Assembly: GCA_001510575.1 (NCBI GenBank)
Contig: LNGK01000008.1
Location: forward strand, 3,895,541 to 3,959,540
Reading direction: 5' to 3'
Source of the DNA: Knoxdaviesia capensis
Taxonomy: Eukaryota > Ascomycota > Sordariomycetes > Microascales > Gondwanamycetaceae
DNA: 64,000 nt
The first letter of the stretch is position 1; the number at the start of each line of letters is the position of its first letter. Below are positions 46,338-56,984 of the stretch, one piece after another. A program made the translations under genes and the position numbers. The notes beneath the pieces are model-generated. The model had not been told where the DNA came from and made no database searches. It saw only the letters and a program-made list of their open reading frames with translations.

Positions 46338-47207
46338 ATGGCCCCTCTTGAATATATCTACTTGCCCGGGTTCGCCGGCCGCGGCGAGTTTGTGCGACTG
46401 GTGCTCGAGCAGGGCGGCGCCGAGTACACGGACGTGGTTGGCGAGCAGGGCATGCCCGTGCTTCTGGGGCTGATCAAGGATGACGGCGCGAACGATGCGC
46501 TCAACCCGCCGGTGCTAGCCCCGCCGATCCTGCGCGACGGCGACCTACTAATCAACCAGACGTCGAACATCATGATGTACCTGGGCGACAAATACGGCCT
46601 GGCCGGCAAGGGCCCGGCGGCGCGCTACCACATCAACGAGCTGACGCTGTCGGTACTGGATAACATGTCGGACGAGGCGTGGCTGGTGCACCACCCGATC
46701 GCGGTGGCCATCAAGTACGAGGACCAAATTCCCGAGGCCAAGCGCGCGGCGGCCGAGTTCCGGGCAAGTCGCGTGCCCCGGATTTTGGCGTACTTCGAGC
46801 GTGTGCTCACCGGCAAGAAGAGTGGGGATGGGCCGTGGCTGTATGGCGACGAGGTGACCTATGCCGATCTGGCGCTTTACCAGGTGAGTTTGCCTTGAGG
46901 GGCGGGGAAGTCATGCTCCGAGAAAAAAAAAAAAAAGCCACTCACTCCACGGACCGGATCTTGAATTTATTTTTTAAGACCCCTCGCTGACACTCCTCCA
47001 ATCTGGGACCCGTAGGGCGTGGACGGCCTCAAATTCGCGTTCCCGAACCTGTTGGCCCGGCTGGAGGCGTCCGGCGAGTACAGCCGGGTGTTCAAGCTGT
47101 ACAGGGAGGTGACCGAGCTGCCTCGGATCAAGGCCTATCTGGCGAGCGAGCGGCGCAACACGTACTCCATAGGAGTGTGGAGATACTACGCCGAGCTGGA
47201 CGAGTAA
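46338..47207 (+). CDS. Glutathione S-transferase
   Basis: Two exons (46338-46883, 47016-47207) with a 132-bp GT-AG intron between codons encode 245 residues. The N-terminal thioredoxin-like domain (residues 1-85) starts LEYIYLPGFAGRGEFVRLVL, resembling sigma/alpha-type GSTs. It has the cis-proline step APPILRDGDLLINQTSNIMMYLG, here broken after 20: the motif is PPILRDGD followed by LINQTSNIMMYL, where Gln-Thr/Ser would contact the glutathione gamma-glutamyl group. The helical C-terminal domain includes GDEVTYADLALYQ-GVDGL across the intron, the usual N-capping DxAL-type element. A role in detoxification or stress response is expected; the substrate is not deducible. Length and architecture are normal. 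Confidence 0.9.
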
Positions 47208-48522
47208 AGCAGAAGCCGGGATTGAAACTCGGCGTGGAGCCATGGGAATAAAGAGTGTGTGGATAGGATATCATGTTTTGCTGTCTCTCTTTTTTCCAAA
47301 AGGGCCTGTCATGGTGAATACGGCTGCTGGTCTTGATCGGGGAGGAGGCAAGAGGCACGATTTCGGTCAGCAAGACAATGATGCACGGTTTTTTTTCGTC
47401 GAGATGTCAGTAGCGGAAATGATAGCGAGATGTCGCCTCTCCCCAAGTATATCCTCATGGTCCGACCTCCGAATGCGAGCAGCCAGGTTCTCGCCACATT
47501 AACATATCAGTGGGGTCTGACAGCTATCTTCAAAGCCTGTCCAAACCCCGGTTTAAGGAGCTTTGGCCCTATTGCTGCAGAAACTTGGGGGCGTCAGGAT
47601 GCGACATCAATCTGATCGTGTGGGAGCATATCAGTGTGTTTAACCGTATCCAAACAAACGGCCGGCAGTCAAACAACCAACTCCACTGATTCGGGTCAGA
47701 TCAGACCCTTGATGGCCGATAGATTACGGTCAGACGCGTAAAACAAAGCCAAGGAAAAGGAAAAGCCACAGCCCCCCGAGAAAGCCCAAAGGACCTTTCA
47801 CATACCCTTTTACTGGGTCCGGACCCCATTTTGTTCAGTTTAGCGGGTTGGTGTTCTCCGCCCAAGGCAAGGATGGGGAATTATCCACCTACTCTATTTG
47901 GAAATCCATCTAGCCATGACGCGCGTGAATAGGAAGAAAAATGCCGGTCAAGGCCAGATTGGGTCAGACTGAATTGCGATTCTCGGTGCCGACGTGTGAA
48001 TGGCTTCACAAAGCGGCCAGAGCCCGGAATGGCGATTATGACTAATGGATATCGCACAACTTCCACCCGATATCAAGTGACCATGCCTGGGTTAAAACCC
48101 TAAGACGCCGCTCAGGTCCAGACGTGCGCTCATTGGCCAATGTGCCGTATGTCAGCAGGACTTTGCTCTTATCGGCGCCGGTTGTTTCTTATCGCGGGAG
48201 CTTCAGGGAATCGAGGGAACTTCTGCCCTTTTGGCCTTTACATGCGCCGTTCCACCTCTTCGTGATTGAGTATCATTGAGCGTCCCCTGTTTATTTGCCG
48301 TTTCGTCCCATTTATTTTCGTCCGTTTAGTTTTCTCTTTCTCTTTTCTCTTCTTCTTGCCTTTTCTGTCCCTCATCCACACATCTCCAGTCGCAATTGTT
48401 GATCAATTGTGGTGTGATACGTTGATAGCCTCTCTCCGTTATTATATCATCTCCTTCCCCGTTGGTGTATCATATAAGCTTGGCTTGGATCCCAAAGTCA
48501 CCCCATCATCTCAACATCAACA
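47208..48522. other. Intergenic region upstream of the amidohydrolase gene
   Basis: No gene is supported in 1.3 kb. A pyrimidine-rich segment (48290-48460) is the probable core promoter and leader of the amidohydrolase gene. Confidence 0.55.
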
Positions 48523-51480
48523 ATGGAGAAGGACGGCCTTCCCTCGTACCGTGCGGCCACCCAGGCCGAACTCCACGGCAACGGCGGCCCGGCAGCTCGC
48601 GGCCGTCGTCGGTTTGGACGCCGCGGTCGTGGATTCCGCATTCTTCTTCTCGCCTGCGTCGGCTATATCGCAGTAGCCCAGTGGCGCCAGGTCAACCAAA
48701 CCGTGGTCGATGAGCCCATCAGCTCGTACGAGCCCACCCCCGAAATCCTCTCCGAGGGCATTCTCTCCAGCGAACAGCTCCTCGAGGACTTCGCTACGTG
48801 CGCGAAGCTGCAATCCAAGCCCACTGACCCGATTGGCTTCGGCCGTGACAAGAATGCCCGCTGGATCGAGGGCGCGCGGCCCACGCTCATCCGCAACGCC
48901 ACCGTGTGGGTTGGCGAGCCCAAGACCGGCACTGCGGAGGCCGACGCCCGCGCTGGCGTGGGCTACGAGTGGATCACCGCCGACGTCTACCTCGAGTACG
49001 GCCTGATTCAGAAGGTTGCCCCCGGCATCGACCTGGCTGCTTTCGATGTGGACGCCTCCTCTGTGCACGTGTGGGAGGCTCACGGCCGGCCGTTGACCGC
49101 CGGAATCGTCGACATGCACAGCCACTCTGGAGCCGGTCCACTGCCCGAGATTTTCGGTAGCGACGATGTGAACGAAGCCTCCGGCGATATCACCTCGCAA
49201 ATGCGGTCGATCGACGCCATTGACCCCCGCGACCCCCAGATCCAGGTCATCAAGTCGGGTGGTGTGACTACCAGCTTGATCCTGCCCGGATCTGCCAACA
49301 ACATTGGAGGCGAGGCATTCGTCATCAAGCACGCTACCGGCGTGGCTGATGGCCGCAAGGAGTTCAGCGCGTACGAGATGCTGGCGGACCCCGACCGCAA
49401 CTGGCGTTTTATGAAGATGGCCTGTGGAGAGAACCCCAAGCGTGTGTACGGCAACAATCTGGGATCGCCCAACTCGCGCATGGGCGAGAGCTGGGAGTTC
49501 CGCAATGCCTTCAACACTGCCGCTGGCCTGATCCAGAAGCAGGACGACTGGTGCCGCGCTGCTGCCGAGGTCGGTGCCGAGGCCATGACCTCGTACATGC
49601 CCAAGGACCTGCGGTGGGAGTCGCTGGCCGCCGCCCTTCGTGGTCACGTTCACATCAACACTCACTGCTACACCATCCGTGACCTGGAGGCCATGGTTGA
49701 CCACACCAACGAGTTCAAGTTTGCCGTCCGCGCATTCCACCACGCCCACCAGACCTTCCTCGTGCCCGATATCCTCAAGCGCGTGTGGGGTGGTAAGGCG
49801 CCGGCCTCGGCCATCTTTGCCAACAACATGTGGTACAAGCACGAGGCCTCGGTCGGCAGCGAGCACGCCGGAAAGATCCTCTACGACAACGGTCTCGACA
49901 CCATCTACGTCAGCGACAACCCGGTTCTGAATGCCCAGCACCTGGTGTACGAGGCTGCCAAGGGCTACCACTGGGGTCTCCCCTACCACGCCGCCCTTGC
50001 CTCGGTCACCTCGAAGCCGGCCGAGTACCTCGGATTCGGCGAGCGTCTGGGCAAGATCAAGCCGGGCTTCGATGCCGATATCGTTGTTTGGGATAGCGAC
50101 CCGCTCAGCGTTGGCGCCACCCCCGTGCAGATCTGGATTGATGGAACCGCCCAGTACGATGCGCCCGTCGAGCTCGTCAAGCCTGAAAGCACCCCGATCG
50201 TGCCCAATGTCGAGCTCCAGAACTACGTCGAGGAGCCGACCGAGATCGACACCGTTGTGTTCAAGGGTATTACCAAGATCATGCTGTCCGGAGCTGTCGA
50301 GGCCTTCTCTCTGGATGAGACCAAGGTTGCCAAGGGTGTTACTGTGACCGTGTCGGGCGGTAAAATCACCTGCATTGGCGCGTGCGAGTCGGAGGTTGCT
50401 GCCGCCGATGCCGCCGGTGCGCGTGTCATGGAGGTCTCCAATGGCCACCTCGTCGACGGCATGGTTGTGTTTGGAGGCGGTATCGGACTGGGCGCGGTCG
50501 ACATGGCCAGTGAGACCAAGGACGGCCCGTCGAAGAAGTTTTCCCGTGCCGTTGACGGCCTGCTGCTAGACGACACCAAGTTGCACACCGCCATTAAGTA
50601 TGGCGTCACCCGCGCTGTGTCTCCGCCCAACGCTGCCGGCTATGGAGTGCTCGCATACGGCTCTAGCGCCGGCTTCCGCACCGCGGCCAAGACTTCCGCC
50701 CACCCCGGCGCCGTCTGGGCCGCCGATGCCGCCGTGCATTACTCGCTCGGCCACAGCGCCAAGAACAGCGAGCTGTCGTCGATCTCCATGCAGGTTGGCG
50801 CGCTCCGTGCCAAGCTCCTCGCCGCGGCTGCCAAGATCGGTGCTGAGGAGATCACCGATGTGTACAGCGAGGAGTACTTCCTATCCAAGGTTGTCACTGG
50901 TGAGAAGACTCTATCGCTGTCTGCGCCCAGCGCCGACGTGATTGCGTCGATCATCGGCGTCAAGAAGACCCTCGAGGCGGCCATTGCCACCCAGGCTGCT
51001 GCCTCGGCCACCACCGTCAAGAAGCTGCGCGTGATCATCAGCGGCGCCGACGAGGCCCATATCCTGGCCGAGGAGCTCGCGGCCGCCGACATTGGCGTCG
51101 TGTTCCTGCCGTCCCGTGCCTATGGCAAGGACTGGGAGGGCCGCCGCGCGCTCACCGGCGCGCCGCTGACCAATGGCACCGCGATCGATGCGCTTGTCTC
51201 AGCCGGCGTGACTGTTGCCATTGGTGTGCGCGAGGACTCGGAGGTATTCGAGCTGGGTCTGATGGCCGGTGCTGCGTACGCCAACGGTGGCGCTGCGGGC
51301 ATCTCCGAGGCGGACGCCTTCGCCATGGTGTCATCGAACATCTTCAAGCTTCTTGGTCTGGACGCGCCGAAGGCTGTGTCTGAGGGCGAGTTTGCGCTGT
51401 ATGAGGGCAGCCCGCTGAACATCAACTCGCGTATCCGCGCTGTTGGTACTGGACTGAAGCAGACTCTCGTCTATGTTTAA
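48523..51480 (+). CDS. Membrane-anchored amidohydrolase with a degenerate second half
   Basis: The single-exon product of 985 residues starts with a short basic, cytoplasmic-type N-terminus (RRRFGRRGRGFR) and one hydrophobic anchor (about residues 39-54), so it looks like a type II membrane protein. The first half is an imidazolonepropionase/dihydroorotase-like amidohydrolase: ITADVYLEYGLIQKV (the beta-sandwich), GIVDMHSHSGAGPLPE with His199 and His201 as metal ligands, GGVTTSLILPGSANNIGG, GHVHINTHCYT, and the closing LGKIKPGFDADIVVWDSDPL. From about residue 575 the same succession of elements appears again without the metal site. The DxHxH position reads VVFGGGIGLG near residue 650, and the chain later has YGVTRAVSPPNAAGYGVLA. 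Only the first half is therefore likely to be catalytic. Family homologues are common in ascomycetes; the natural substrate is unknown. Confidence 0.85.
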   Translation: MEKDGLPSYRAATQAELHGNGGPAARGRRRFGRRGRGFRILLLACVGYIAVAQWRQVNQTVVDEPISSYEPTPEILSEGILSSEQLLEDFATCAKLQSKPTDPIGFGRDKNARWIEGARPTLIRNATVWVGEPKTGTAEADARAGVGYEWITADVYLEYGLIQKVAPGIDLAAFDVDASSVHVWEAHGRPLTAGIVDMHSHSGAGPLPEIFGSDDVNEASGDITSQMRSIDAIDPRDPQIQVIKSGGVTTSLILPGSANNIGGEAFVIKHATGVADGRKEFSAYEMLADPDRNWRFMKMACGENPKRVYGNNLGSPNSRMGESWEFRNAFNTAAGLIQKQDDWCRAAAEVGAEAMTSYMPKDLRWESLAAALRGHVHINTHCYTIRDLEAMVDHTNEFKFAVRAFHHAHQTFLVPDILKRVWGGKAPASAIFANNMWYKHEASVGSEHAGKILYDNGLDTIYVSDNPVLNAQHLVYEAAKGYHWGLPYHAALASVTSKPAEYLGFGERLGKIKPGFDADIVVWDSDPLSVGATPVQIWIDGTAQYDAPVELVKPESTPIVPNVELQNYVEEPTEIDTVVFKGITKIMLSGAVEAFSLDETKVAKGVTVTVSGGKITCIGACESEVAAADAAGARVMEVSNGHLVDGMVVFGGGIGLGAVDMASETKDGPSKKFSRAVDGLLLDDTKLHTAIKYGVTRAVSPPNAAGYGVLAYGSSAGFRTAAKTSAHPGAVWAADAAVHYSLGHSAKNSELSSISMQVGALRAKLLAAAAKIGAEEITDVYSEEYFLSKVVTGEKTLSLSAPSADVIASIIGVKKTLEAAIATQAAASATTVKKLRVIISGADEAHILAEELAAADIGVVFLPSRAYGKDWEGRRALTGAPLTNGTAIDALVSAGVTVAIGVREDSEVFELGLMAGAAYANGGAAGISEADAFAMVSSNIFKLLGLDAPKAVSEGEFALYEGSPLNINSRIRAVGTGLKQTLVYV

Positions 51481-52611
51481 GGGATGGTTTCAGTGGTGGT
51501 TCTGTGACGCACGCAATCTCTTTTTCTATTTCTTATATCTACCTTTTTTGTCTTTTTTTTTTTGTCGGGTGGTTTTGAGAGCGAGAAGCCGGTGGAGTAT
51601 TCTTCGTTGAACACATCACGTCTCACGCTGACGAGAGACGGTTGTTGATAGGGTACAACCCTAGATATATCTTGCAATTTCCATAGCAACATTTCATACT
51701 TTCCACATTTAAAATATCCATCCTGTGCCTTCCTTCTCCATGATTCACACTTGTCAATCTTCCTTCCTGCTCTAGATCACTTCCAGAAGCTTTTTATCAA
51801 TCTAGCCGAACTACCTCCCGTGTCGTTCCTTCCTCGCGAAAACTTTTCGATGACCTCAACTTCAAGTCTTCAACCTCCAAAACCTTCCGCGCGGCTATTT
51901 CGCACCAAACCCAAACAGGATTACCTCCAACCCACTTTCCTGTTGGATTTCCACCCCGATCCGATACATGGTGTGATCGGTGGGCCACTCGGGAGGTTTT
52001 TAGAGGCTGGCGTTCGTCTTGGTCCTTTTCTTTCGCCTCCTCTTTGGCTTTGTTTCGGTATCGGATCGAGAGCCGGCGGGGTTGAGAGACTTGTATTTCT
52101 TGCTTTCCGCGCAGGATAACGTGCTTTTTTCTCTCTATTTCTTCCCGAGTTAGCTACGATTGATATGCGGGACGGAGTGGACCCCATGCTCATTGCCTTC
52201 GACGTCGTCGTTCCCTTTCGGCTTACCCAAGGTTGACTAATTGTAGATGCGTAGTTGTGCGATGGCTCGGTCGTCCATTTCTCAGCCAGCTATAAGCCGG
52301 GCTGGACCCCTTCTTTGGGAGGGTTTCATTGACGGCTTCGTAAAGCAGCAGCAATGCACTCTCCGGTGGGCTTTCTCTCGTTCTTTCAATACTAGCACAC
52401 GCATTCCGTTTTCGAAGCATCCCACCCGGCTGGTAACATTTTGTTTGCCCCAGGTTTTAAGCTTGGTAACTCAGTCATCGGCAATTTTTTTTTTTCCTTC
52501 TGTTGCATGCATGAACCCTTATAACCGTCAAGGTTTATATCACCGGCACCGTTCTCTTGAAGGCCTTTCGGGAGTCTCGTCTTGTTTTCTTTCTTCCTTC
52601 TTCTCCTCACT
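51481..52611. other. Intergenic region upstream of the dioxygenase gene
   Basis: No convincing gene is visible. A 90-codon frame at 51850-52119 has an ATG but lacks codon bias or a recognisable motif. The last 60 bases are pyrimidine-rich leader. Confidence 0.5.
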
Positions 52612-53733
52612 ATGCCACCTAATAACAACCAACGACCCCTCCGACTGACTTCCGCATTTCTTGTCGCTACAGTTGCCGTGACTCTCGGGTTCGTTTTTCT
52701 TGCCCCTCCAACCGCCCAACCATCGTGGATGTCCGCGACGTCTTCCCTCCTCCGCTCCACCGCCTCCCGCCTTTCCGCCCCGGCCCGCCGTTGGCTTGGC
52801 ACGTCCGCCTCCGTCCCCAACTCCGCCATCCACACCACCCCATCCTACCCAACCTCTTCCGTCAACATGTCGCGCCGCGCACCGGTAATCTGCATTTCGC
52901 ACGGCGGCGGCCCGATGCCGATACTTAACGGCCCGGGCCACGAGGACATGATCTACTCGATGCGCAACCGCGTGCCCAAGGTGCTCGGCCTCGGCACCGA
53001 TCGCGCGCCGCGCGCCATTGTGGTCGTCACGGCGCACTGGCAGGCCAAGACGCCCAGCGTGTCGTCGGGCGACCACCACAAGCTGCTGTACGACTACTAC
53101 GGGTTCCCGCCGGAGACGTACAAGCTGAAGTACGACGCGCCGGGCGCGCCCGACGTGGCCGGCGAGGTCGGCCAGGTGTTCAAGGCCGAGGGCCTGACGC
53201 CGGTGCTGGACGCCAAGCGCGGCTGGGACCACGGCGTGTTCATCCCGTTCCTGCTGATCAACCCCAAGGCCGACGTGCCGATCGTGCAGGTGTCGGTGCT
53301 GGAGAGCGAAGATGCCGACCAGCACCTGCGCATGGGTCGTGCGCTGGCCAAGCTCCGCGACTCGAACATCGCCATCCTCGGGTCGGGCTTCGCGTCGTTC
53401 CACAACCTCGGCTTGATGATGCCGCTGTTGATGGGCGGCATGGATCTCGCGCGGTCGACGGCCTTCGTCAAGCGCTCGCAGGAGTGGAACTCGGCGCTGG
53501 TCGATGCCGTCGAGACCCAGGACGCCTCGGCCCGTGCCAAGGCGCTGCAGAAGTGGCGCGAGCTGCCGCATGCGTTTGAGATGCACCCGCCCGGTGGCGG
53601 TGATCACTTCATGCCGCTGCTGGTGTGCTCCGGCGCTGCCGGCGAGGAGAAGGCCAAGGCCTACAAGGACATGTTCGCCGGTGTCGATATCTGGACGTTT
53701 TACTGGGGAGCTGATGATGTCGAGGTGAACTGA
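52612..53733 (+). CDS. DODA-type (LigB-like) extradiol ring-cleavage dioxygenase
   Basis: The single-exon frame encodes 373 residues from the ATG at 52612, or 288 from a second ATG (codon 86, 52867) that lies immediately before the conserved core. The core is a 4,5-DOPA dioxygenase/LigB-type aromatic ring-cleaving enzyme with a mononuclear metal site: VICISHGGGPM (His97), VVVTAHWQAKTP, RGWDHGVFIPFLLINP, GSGFASFHNL and the ending HFMPLLVCSGAAG. Family members usually begin at the position of the internal ATG. The extra 85 residues contain a hydrophobic stretch (about residues 13-31) and then a Ser/Arg/Pro-rich segment, so they may be a mitochondrial presequence or membrane anchor, with two isoforms from alternative starts. 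C/G-rich third positions continue through the extension, which supports its being coding. Confidence 0.88.
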   Translation: MPPNNNQRPLRLTSAFLVATVAVTLGFVFLAPPTAQPSWMSATSSLLRSTASRLSAPARRWLGTSASVPNSAIHTTPSYPTSSVNMSRRAPVICISHGGGPMPILNGPGHEDMIYSMRNRVPKVLGLGTDRAPRAIVVVTAHWQAKTPSVSSGDHHKLLYDYYGFPPETYKLKYDAPGAPDVAGEVGQVFKAEGLTPVLDAKRGWDHGVFIPFLLINPKADVPIVQVSVLESEDADQHLRMGRALAKLRDSNIAILGSGFASFHNLGLMMPLLMGGMDLARSTAFVKRSQEWNSALVDAVETQDASARAKALQKWRELPHAFEMHPPGGGDHFMPLLVCSGAAGEEKAKAYKDMFAGVDIWTFYWGADDVEVN

Positions 53734-53842
53734 AGTGTTTTGTAGTGGGTCCGGTCTTGTTTTGTTATGGGGTTAGCTGTTATAATAGTATGCATTATGC
53801 GTTCGGAATCAATGTCATCCGTGTTCTCTCCATGATATTCCG

Positions 53843-53877
<35 letters not shown>

Positions 53878-54924
53878 AAGCCCTGTTTTCACAGGTGGTT
53901 GGCTATAGTGGTGACCCTGCTAGAATCCCTATATCTTCAGGGGGCTATCTCGGCGGGCATGCCGCTAAATGTTAGCATGGGCCCCTAAACCCCCTGGAAG
54001 TTCTCTTTGATTCAGGGGTCTCTCATCTCACCGTAACTTGAGGCCGCTCGAGAGTTCACAACTTCCCACTTACACCCAAGCACCACAAATTCAGTTCTTC
54101 TTTATATTCGGCTCTCAATATCCACGCCTAGATCACATCCAGAATCACGTGAGTGTGTTCCCAGCTTATATAAGCCAAGCATTGCCAAGCACCGCCTTCC
54201 CTAACATCTCTGTCTCGGCGGCTACAATCTCCAAGCGCGTCTAATTACACTCCGATCGTGCCGCCAATCGGAGCCTCACCCTCACCCTCACGCAACACCA
54301 TCCAAAGGTATAAATATCGCGGTAAACAGGGGCCGTTCCGCCAGTCATTCAAGTCGTTCGTATTTCATCTGCCCTGTCTAGCTCTTGTTTTGTATTCAGT
54401 GTCCACCCGAAGAAAAGTATCCCTCCACACGCCCGGCGTTCGCTGTAAGCGCCGGCCGCATCGCCCACCGCGTCTACTTCGCAAGGCCGCTGCTGACCGC
54501 GTTTCACCTGCGGATAGTCCCATATCCAATCAAGAATGATGGCTAGGAACATCTATGAAGCATCAGATACGAGATCGTAAACCACACAGCAGCCTAGGAA
54601 CGGTTCCAGGCCCTGGAAGAAACGTGCCGGGCTGCCGGAACGGCCTGGGGTGTTCCAGTCTCGCAAACACCTGTGTACAACCGAAACATATAAAAGTCTC
54701 CAAAGCCTTCCCAAACATGGACATCTTCGATATGCATCATTCCGAGTCATCCAGTATTTTCCATTCGCTTTTTGCCTTCTGCAGCTGTCGACCAGCCGCG
54801 TTTGTTTATTTCCTTCGTTTCTTCACTTTGCCTTCCGCCGCTTTTGTCCCCTAATCAACTCTTCCACTTTCGTTTGTGCTTTGTGTCACTTGTCCTTTCG
54901 TTTTCTTTCCAACTATCGTTCAAG
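53734..54924. other. Intergenic region with a TG microsatellite
   Basis: No gene is supported in 1.2 kb. A TG run follows the dioxygenase gene at 53843. The last 150 bases are T/C-rich and precede the ATG of the membrane-protein gene. Confidence 0.55.
53843..53875. repeat. (TG)n microsatellite
   Basis: A pure TG run of about 16 units lies about 110 bases after the dioxygenase stop codon, probably in its 3' UTR or just beyond. Confidence 0.9.
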
Positions 54925-56187
54925 ATGTCGTCCTCTCTTGTCTTTATCCGCGAGATCGGCGGCACCCAGTGCAAGAAGTCGCTGGCCGACTGCACGCTGA
55001 TCACTTCTGCGTCGGAGGGGCTCCAGACTCTGGTTAACCCCGATGCAGACATTGCCGGCATTGGTGTATGTCCTCATATGTTGTCCCTGGATGTGTGGTT
55101 GTCACTGTACTAACTCTCACGTTTGCTACTGCAGGTCATGACCGCCTTTGCGTTTGCTGCCTTCTGCTCGTTTGCCGTGGCTGTAGCCCTCCACGGTCTG
55201 GAGTTGCACGAGATGCTGCGGCCCGGAGCCAAGTGAGTCACTCCTCAGTTTCGCCCCGTTGTGCACACATACACTTGTCACTCAATCACTAACCCCGGCC
55301 AGCCACCAACCCTCTATCCTGTGGCGCTCTCTCGACGCCGTGCTCGCCGCCTGGAGCGACCACCAGCTGATCCTGGGCTTCGCCCTCGCACTCTCCACCC
55401 AGCTCCTCAAATGCTCGCTGTCGACCTACCACCTCAACCTCGCCGGCCAGTGGCTCCTCCTCGCGCTAACCACACACACCAGCGCGCTCCTCGTGCACAC
55501 CCGCTTCCTGCGCACCACCGCCGGCGGCCCGCTGCACCGCGCCGGCCTGGCCCGCCTCGTCGCCGTGGTGCTGTTCGCCATTGCGGCCGCCGTGGCGATG
55601 CTCGTCGACCGCGCCGGCGCCGGCGCGTGGTTCCCGGACGTGTCGAACGAGTCGCCGCTGCAGGTCCTCCCCGCGGCTTGCTTCTTCCCGGCTGCGTTCG
55701 ATGCTAACTCCACCTCCTCGCTGATCGAGGACATGCGCGAGAAGGTTGACGGCGGCGACAAGAGCTCGGGCTCAGCCATTGCCATGCTGATCAGCTCGCT
55801 TGTGTTCGTCACCGTGGCGTTTGCTGTCACGCTCGCGCACATTGTGGTGCCGCGCAAGGGTTTTGCGTCGTGGGGGCTGCGGGCGGTCCTGCTGCTTGGA
55901 AATGCTGCCCTGGGCATCGTTGTGTTTGTCCGCGCGCTGTTCCTTCGCCAGTGGATGAACAGCGAGGGCCTCGTTGACGGCGACGATGAGTCTACGCCGT
56001 GGTCTTATGGCCAGCTGCTGTCGTTGTTCCTGCTAATGATTATCCCGATGGCTATTGTCAGGGTGCTGAAAGGTATGTATCTACTCTGAAAATAGAGTAT
56101 CTCTTCTGACAGATTCACTAACATCTCCTTTTTATTTCAGATGCTCGTGTCAAAGGCTTTGCTCGATTCGACAAGGAGTCTGCTTAG
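54925..56187 (+). CDS. Polytopic membrane protein of unknown function
   Basis: Four exons (54925-55065, 55135-55232, 55303-56072, 56141-56187) with GT-AG introns of 69, 70 and 68 bp encode 351 residues; the phases agree at every join. After a 47-residue hydrophilic N-terminus (MSSSLVFIREIGGTQCKKSL) there are about seven hydrophobic segments, among them TAFAFAAFCSFAVAVALHGL, LILGFALALSTQLLKC, LARLVAVVLFAIAAAVAMLV, AIAMLISSLVFVTVAFAVTL and LLSLFLLMIIPMAIVRVL. A loop between segments four and five contains PDVSNESPLQVLPAACFFPA with possible N-glycosylation. The last exon adds a short basic tail. I do not recognise a named family. The overall form recalls hypothetical fungal integral-membrane or receptor-like proteins. 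Confidence 0.82.
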
Positions 56188-56443
56188 GGTGTGAATATGT
56201 CATGATGGGGTGCAGAGAGCAGAAGAGAGCAGTATGGAGGGCAGCGGTAATGTGGAGGACGGTGTCAGCCAGTAATCGAAATCTCAGATCAGTCATACGA
56301 GTTTGATGAACACATACGTACATAATCGACCTGCCTATATACATTGACCAAATAAAAAGAATAAAGACGAACCCCAATCTGGACTCTAGAGCGCTAGCAA
56401 CCAAAAGCCCATTCAACGGCATCCCCCAAACCCTAAGATACCC

Positions 56444-56884
56444 TCAGACACACATTCCACCGCACTCCCTCCCCCCGAAATCCGGATCACACCCGTCATC
56501 AGGAATATCAAAGCACTTAGTCCCGGGTGCAGTACACGCAACCGCGCCCGCTCCACCGCAGTAGATGCCCTTATCCCGCACACAGATGCCCGGCTGTCCG
56601 CACAGCAGCCCGCAACCCTTCGCCGAGGGCCGGGGGTCGTCGACGCAGATGTATCCGATCGTGCACTCGGTGCGCGCGTCACACGCCGCGTAGCTGAGCT
56701 CGGCCGGGGCGGCGTCGGTCACGCAGTGGCCCGGGCAGATGGTCATGTCGCTGCAGCGCGGGTCGAGCGGCGCGCACTTGTAGCCCGAGCGGCACGCCGT
56801 CAGCGCGCTGCAGTCGTCGCCGTACTGCGCGTCGGCAACGGATACGGCCAGCGCCACCGCGGAGAGGAGGCGCGAGAGGAACAT
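56444..56884 (-). CDS. Small secreted cysteine-rich protein with three six-cysteine modules
   Basis: The 146-residue single-exon product begins with a typical signal peptide (MFLSRLLSAVALAVSVADA, cut before Gln20). The mature part has 18 cysteines in three consecutive groups of six: residues 25-54, 68-101 and 109-145. Modules 1 and 2 share the spacing C-x5-C-x5-C and the words CSALTAC/CDARTEC and SGYKC/IGYIC; module 3 is looser (C-x7-C-x6-C). All six cysteines of each module could pair within the module. Such proteins are exported to the medium or cell wall, and many are effectors, toxins or surface proteins, but nothing here identifies which. Its promoter region contains a long TG repeat. 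It is convergent with the membrane-protein gene, 256 bases apart. Confidence 0.8.
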   Translation of the reverse strand: MFLSRLLSAVALAVSVADAQYGDDCSALTACRSGYKCAPLDPRCSDMTICPGHCVTDAAPAELSYAACDARTECTIGYICVDDPRPSAKGCGLLCGQPGICVRDKGIYCGGAGAVACTAPGTKCFDIPDDGCDPDFGGRECGGMCV

Positions 56885-56926
56885 TGTATGTGGATTGTTA
56901 TGTGTGTTTCCAGTGAAGAGCAAGCT

Positions 56927-56933
56927 CGTGTGC

Positions 56934-56983
<50 letters not shown>
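56927..56983. repeat. (TG)n microsatellite in the promoter of the cysteine-rich gene
   Basis: A nearly pure TG run of more than 25 units starts about 45 bases upstream of the start codon of the minus-strand cysteine-rich gene. On the coding strand it reads (CA)n. Length changes here could affect expression. Confidence 0.9.

Positions 56984-56984
<1 letters not shown>

Noticed and set aside
48517..50448. A 643-codon frame antisense to the amidohydrolase gene
   Set aside because: Its length comes from the strong GC3 bias of the + strand gene; the translation has no recognisable domain.
51850..52119. A 90-codon frame with an ATG between the amidohydrolase and dioxygenase genes
   Set aside because: It lacks the codon bias of neighbouring genes and shows no motif; it lies in promoter-like sequence.
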